From assembly GCA_015680685.1 (NCBI GenBank), contig MNCI01029667.1, forward strand, positions 231,083 to 266,277: a stretch of 35,195 nt of DNA, written 5' to 3'. Shown piece by piece: positions 31,488 to 35,195 of this stretch. The notes beneath the pieces are model-generated. The model saw nothing but the letters and a program-made list of their open reading frames with translations, was not told the DNA's origin and ran no database searches. The translations under genes were made by a program, and so were the position numbers. The DNA comes from Gnetum montanum. Lineage: Eukaryota; Streptophyta; Gnetopsida; Gnetales; Gnetaceae. Positions within the stretch are counted from its first letter, which is position 1; each line of letters begins with the position of its first letter.

Positions 31488-32771
31488 TTATTGGTTTAGT
31501 AATTTTTTGATTTTTCTCATTTTAACGTTAGGAGTAGCGTTAACGGGTACAATTCTATATTCAGCATCTCCTTCGCTAATCACGTTGAATGGTAATTCAA
31601 CCCAAGGGACATCTGATGGAATAGTTCCTACGTTGGTGCTTTCTAGCGCTTCTGCATGTATTGTGGTTTCGATGTCAGTTGTAGTTTCTAAGTGAGGCTG
31701 CATATGTACGATTTTAGGCACAAGTATTTCTGTGTTGGGTAAATTTTCCTTTGTGTCTAAGAGATTATCACCTACTGGTTGCGTACATCTTTGTTGTTCA
31801 TCTATATCATCTTGTTTAGGCTCTTTGAGCTTAACCTCTGAGCCTTGGTCTATATCTATATACGATGAGATGGTAGGTGTAACAGCCTCCTCGTGTATAA
31901 TGATTTCGCCACCTTTATAAGGCAGGTGAATCTCTTGGTGTATGGGGGAAGAGACTACTTTCAGTTGAGCTAACCACGGCCTTCCCAATATTAGGTTGAA
32001 TCCTAGCATTTCATCGATGACCACAACGTCAGCAGATGTGGGGGATTGATCCCTTGCTATAAAATTCAAAGTCACGGTGCCTTTGACTATTACACGTGAT
32101 CCACTGAACAACTTCAAACACATGGTGGCGGTTGGTCTAATTAGCTCTGTAAGCCTCAATTGTTCGACAATGGGATATGGCACTACGTTTGTAGCGGCTC
32201 CATCATCTACGTGCACTCTATGTATCTTAAATTGATTTATTCATATCATTATGAATATAGGCGCGGTCGTCACTTCTCCTATTTTCTCATCCACTTTGAT
32301 GTTGTCATTGTGGAAACCTAATGGCTTAGGAGTTAATCCTTGAGGCAAATACATTACCGCATGAATTGAGGATTCGTTTGGAGGTAAGTCTTCACTCACT
32401 AGGATGGATGTCAACATGCGCACTAGAGCTTCGCGATGGGTTTGAGAGGTTAACACCATATCGTATAAGCTCAATGAGGTGTTTTTTTGTTTAAGCACCT
32501 ACGTGACCTGTGTTAGAGCTGTTGCTAAATCTCTACTGTTGGGCGTATGTTTGTCAATAGTCATTTGGTCCATCGGGCCCAACAGTTTTATCTCATGCAT
32601 AGTTGGTTTATCATTTTTATCCGTAGCTGTGGATTTAGACGTGTCATGCCTTCCAAATGATTCACCCTCATAGTGTGTGTCTGATTTATTAGTAGGCGGT
32701 GTCATGGGTATCGCATTTAGCAGGGTAGGTTTAGGAGGTCCTAAGGCTAGTTGTTGGCGTTCCTTCTCCAA
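31488..32771 (-). pseudogene. pro: Protease region of element E
   Basis: Aspartic protease that cleaves the element's polyprotein. One frame through 32771, 32498 and 32216, interrupted by stops near 32499 and 32240. The active-site motif is Val-Asp-Asp-Gly-Ala-Ala-Thr-Asn (~32212-32189; usual form Asp-(Ser/Asn)-Gly-(Ala/Ser)), and the late motif Leu-Gly-Arg-Pro-Trp-Leu (~31985) is typical of plant Ty3/gypsy proteases. The Asp-rich, Glu/Thr-rich C-terminal stretch to 31488 probably linked protease to RT before the cassette. The 5.5 kb between here and RT holds the antisense gene. Confidence 0.82.
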
Positions 32772-32829
32772 GCATTCCCGTGTAAGCCTATCTACCAGGC
32801 GTTCTCATGTGTGGCGTGGGAGTACAGTT

Positions 32830-33380
32830 GGTTTCGAAACCTCAGGTTGCTTTGGAACTCGTACTATGTATAGAGTAGGGCAGGGTTGCGATTGGACAGT
32901 TGTATGCGATTGAGTGTCAGGCTGGCTAGGCATCTTGATGACATAGGAGATCGATTTATTCTGTGTATGCGAAGTGGAGGACTGGTAGTCACCAGGGCAT
33001 TCAGGTGTCCTAACAACATATGGAGTTGGCCTAGCTGGAGGTTGTACCTCCGCAGTTGCAACCGTAGGTGATACTCAAACTACGTAGGGAGCAGGCCGAA
33101 TAGGAGGTGTTTGTGTGTTTGCGATAGTAGTGGCAGGAGGTACGCGCACCACGTATGGTTTTCGCATGTTGGTGTGGTAGAAGTTGCTACGGCGGGGGGT
33201 ATTCGGATGACATAAGGTTTCTATGGGGAGTATGATGGTTGAGGCACAAATGCTTGTATAGTGGGAGGAAGATGCACTACAAATGGTTTCTTAGGTATCT
33301 GCTGCTCATGATCGGAGTGTACAGTGTTAATGCGAAGTAGATGGTGTTAATTACATATGGTGCTTCTTTAGCATTTAGAG
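32830..33380 (-). pseudogene. Gag-protease linker with repeated Pro-Tyr-Val-Val-Arg-x-Pro peptide
   Basis: At least six variants of (Lys/Ala/Thr)-Pro-(Tyr/Phe)-Val-(Val/Ile)-(Arg/His)-x-Pro occur: about 33286, 33217, 33160, 33095, 33025 and 32880, spaced unevenly at roughly 55-75 bp up to about 33025, the last spacing being larger. The downstream ones share the protease frame; the upstream two are in another frame, so a frameshift lies between 33217 and 33167, and another before gag. The role of the peptide repeats is unknown. Confidence 0.6.
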
Positions 33381-35195
33381 GATCTTTATATACACCCATG
33401 GCCTAGTTTTGTGGTCGGACCGGGTTGGCTTCATCAAAATTGATTTGACCTCCGTCGATCATCTATTGGATATCTTATTTTAGGGTGAAACAATAATCAG
33501 TTCTATGTCCATTACGTTGATGATAATCATAAAAACGGTCCATTCTAAAGCCTTTTGGCACTAGGGGCTCGTATGGCGTAGCCAGGCTTGGCTTCTGAAC
33601 CAGTTGACAAAACCGATCATGCCTTTGGATCGCTGCAGGGGACAACTGTTTATGTTTCATCAGCCCAGCTTTCAAGAGTTGGTCAAATAGTTACGATGGC
33701 TTCATGGGCAATGGCGTATATTGAGAGGGGTCCTTCCTCTCGAAGTTTCTCGTACAACCCGGTATTGGGTTTTGTGATGCAGATGCTTCGGGTGCCATCG
33801 CAGGAGCAAGTTTAGCGTAATTAGCAGGGGCAACAGGCGGTTTGCTTTGTTGTCCCACATTCACTTGTTGTGTTTCTACTATTTCCGCTATAGTTGTTTT
33901 AACCTTTTCTTTATCTTTCTTACTATGTTGATTCTTAAAGGCTGAATATACAGGATCGTGGCTGTTTTGGGCTGCCTCCTCTATGTTCTTGATCTGTACA
34001 AATGCTTGACTCAGAGTGCATGCATTAAGATAATATAGTTTGGATTTGACAAAATCGTTGATAGCCCCTTTTAGGATGGTGAGGAGATACATCTCTGGGA
34101 TCGGTTCGTGGAGCTCATTAAGAGCAGCACTCCACCGTTGGATGAATTTTTGGACAGGTTCAAGGGGTGCTTGCTTGACCTATATGAGGCTGTCAAGTGT
34201 TGCTTCAAGCTTCAAGTTATACTTGAACCTGGTGACAAATTAGTGTAACAAATCTTCTAGGGAAGATATTGAGTTTTGTGGCAGGGCCCGATACCAATCA
34301 AGTGCTCTCCCAACGAGGGACATGGGGAACACTAGCAGAATGGCATGTGGTCATGCCTGAAGTAGCATGCATTCTAGTCTAAACATTATGAGGTGAGCAT
34401 TGGGGTCTATCTCCCCGTTGTATTTAGTCAACGTGGGTAAGGATACACCTTTGGGTAATGTTAGAGGTAGAATCAAAGAGCTGATAGGGTCATCGTGATA
34501 GAAGTTCACTACCTTCAGCTCTCTGTTGGGCACTGTTTTGAGGCGTTTGACCTCGTCAGTGAGCTCCTGCATTAGATTTTTGGCATCAGCCCAATCTTGG
34601 GCACTAGGTGAGATAGCAGGTTGGGGATGTTGTATAGTATACAGATTAGATTGTTGGATAGTGGGCTAGAAGGCAGAAAGTTATGTGGTTGGAGGCTGCA
34701 CTTGGGGAGTATTTGTAGCAGGTGGTGCTAAGGGTGGCACGTTGTAGATAAGGGGTTGTTGTTGTTGTTGCGGTTGTACTTGAGGAATGTTAGCTGGTAA
34801 AACTGTATGAGGCAGTATGTTATAGTGAGGGGGTTGATGCATTTGAGCACCAATCGCTGTCCATTGCCCAGTCATGCTTTCTGTAGGAATCCCTTGAACT
34901 TGTTGGGTTACAGTTGTAAAGGATGCTCCTTGGGTTGGAATCCGCGGTATGTAATGAGCGAATGTAGAAGCCAGTATTACATGCGGCATCCCAATCACTC
35001 GGGGCAAGAAGGTTGCTCCTACATCATTTTGAGGAGGTTGAATTTGCGAGAATGGAAATACTGTTGCGACGGGGGGAATAGCAAGGGGAAGTGTGTTGAG
35101 TTGCGCATCAGTTACAGGAGGAATATGGATAAGCGTGGATGATTCTTGTTGAGGTATTTGTGCTTGGGTGATTTTAAATGGTTGGAGGGATGTGA
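33381..35195 (-). pseudogene. gag: Gag of element E, N-terminal part, start outside window
   Basis: One frame from 35195 to 33475 and on to about 33390, with stops near 34350, 34230, 34190, 33690 and 33474. The first ~200 codons are rich in Pro, Gln and Thr (a run of Gln at ~34760). A short coiled-coil-like part (Glu-Leu-Thr-Asp-Glu-Val-Lys-Arg-Leu) leads into the capsid-like core with Leu-Val-Gly-Arg-Ala-Leu-Asp-Trp-Tyr-Arg-Ala-Leu-Pro (~34290) as in PF03732-type gag. Near 33520 a Tyr-His-x4-Gly-His-Arg-Thr-Asp-Tyr-Cys motif resembles the Cys-x-Tyr-His...Gly-His...Cys zinc site of Tat gags; the first Cys appears as Tyr. Confidence 0.78.

Larger units (their letters stand above)
20425..35195 (-). 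mobile_element. Tat-lineage Ty3/gypsy retrotransposon with antisense gene cassette (element E), 5' end outside window
   Basis: Minus-strand order gag (35.2-33.4 kb), protease (~32.5-31.5), RT, RNase H, a second archaeal-type RNase H and integrase (25.6-22.1), 3' minisatellites and an LTR-like region (to 20.4). The second RNase H between RNase H and integrase is the hallmark of the Tat group (Ogre, Retand, Tat). Between protease and RT lies a 5-kb gene on the opposite strand, absent from any Tat architecture I know at that position. The left boundary falls inside the gag of element D, so this insertion is younger than D. The 5' LTR and primer site are not in the window. Confidence 0.75.

Overview
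The window looks like intergenic DNA of a large, repeat-rich seed-plant nuclear genome. It contains nested and decayed Ty3/gypsy-type LTR retrotransposons, plant-style spliceosomal introns, AT-rich spacers and minisatellites. A gymnosperm would fit the old nested elements with many C-to-T changes, but the sequence alone does not fix the species. I see no intact host housekeeping gene, rRNA, tRNA or CRISPR.

Layout. 1-1704: start of a minus-strand element (gag, primer-binding site, 271-bp LTR end). 1705-3200: complete LTR and 3' end of a second member of the family, abutting the first. 3200-5090: tandem and AT-rich repeats. 5091-13705: a complete LTR element on the minus strand with two ~805-bp LTRs, a tRNA-Asp-like primer site and gag, and no protease, RT, RNase H or integrase. 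In their place is a decayed 926-codon accessory ORF. 13706-17509: repeats and a ruined PIF1-like helicase. 17510-20424: another internal fragment of the same family, cut at ~20425 by the last element. 20425-35195: a Tat-lineage Ty3/gypsy element on the minus strand (LTR-like region, 37-bp minisatellite, integrase, second RNase H, RNase H, RT, protease, gag), running out of the window at its 5' side.

Main point of interest. Inside the Tat-lineage element, between the protease (31.5 kb) and RT (25.6 kb), lies a 5-kb multi-exon gene on the opposite (plus) strand. It has a TATA box, an ATG, eight exons with canonical splice sites and a stop, and would give about 1,073 residues. Its N-terminal part is an FCP1/NLI-interacting-factor-like (CTD-phosphatase) HAD domain in which all four catalytic aspartates read as valine. 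The rest is a transposon-ORF-like region and a coiled coil. The cassette is flanked on both sides by the same 30-bp minisatellite, and its first intron holds a 40-bp palindromic minisatellite. Being antisense to the element's genomic RNA, its introns would not be spliced out during retrotransposition, so the gene could travel with introns intact. It now carries six stops and one frameshift, like the surrounding pol.

How the parts relate. The 5.1-13.7 kb element and the Tat element both carry a long non-pol ORF with the same broad plan (transposon-ORF-type globular region followed by coiled coil), one sense and one antisense to gag. All coding regions here are dead copies. Most stops are explicable as C-to-T changes at CAA, CAG, CGA or TGG, with few indels, so the reading frames can be followed over long distances.
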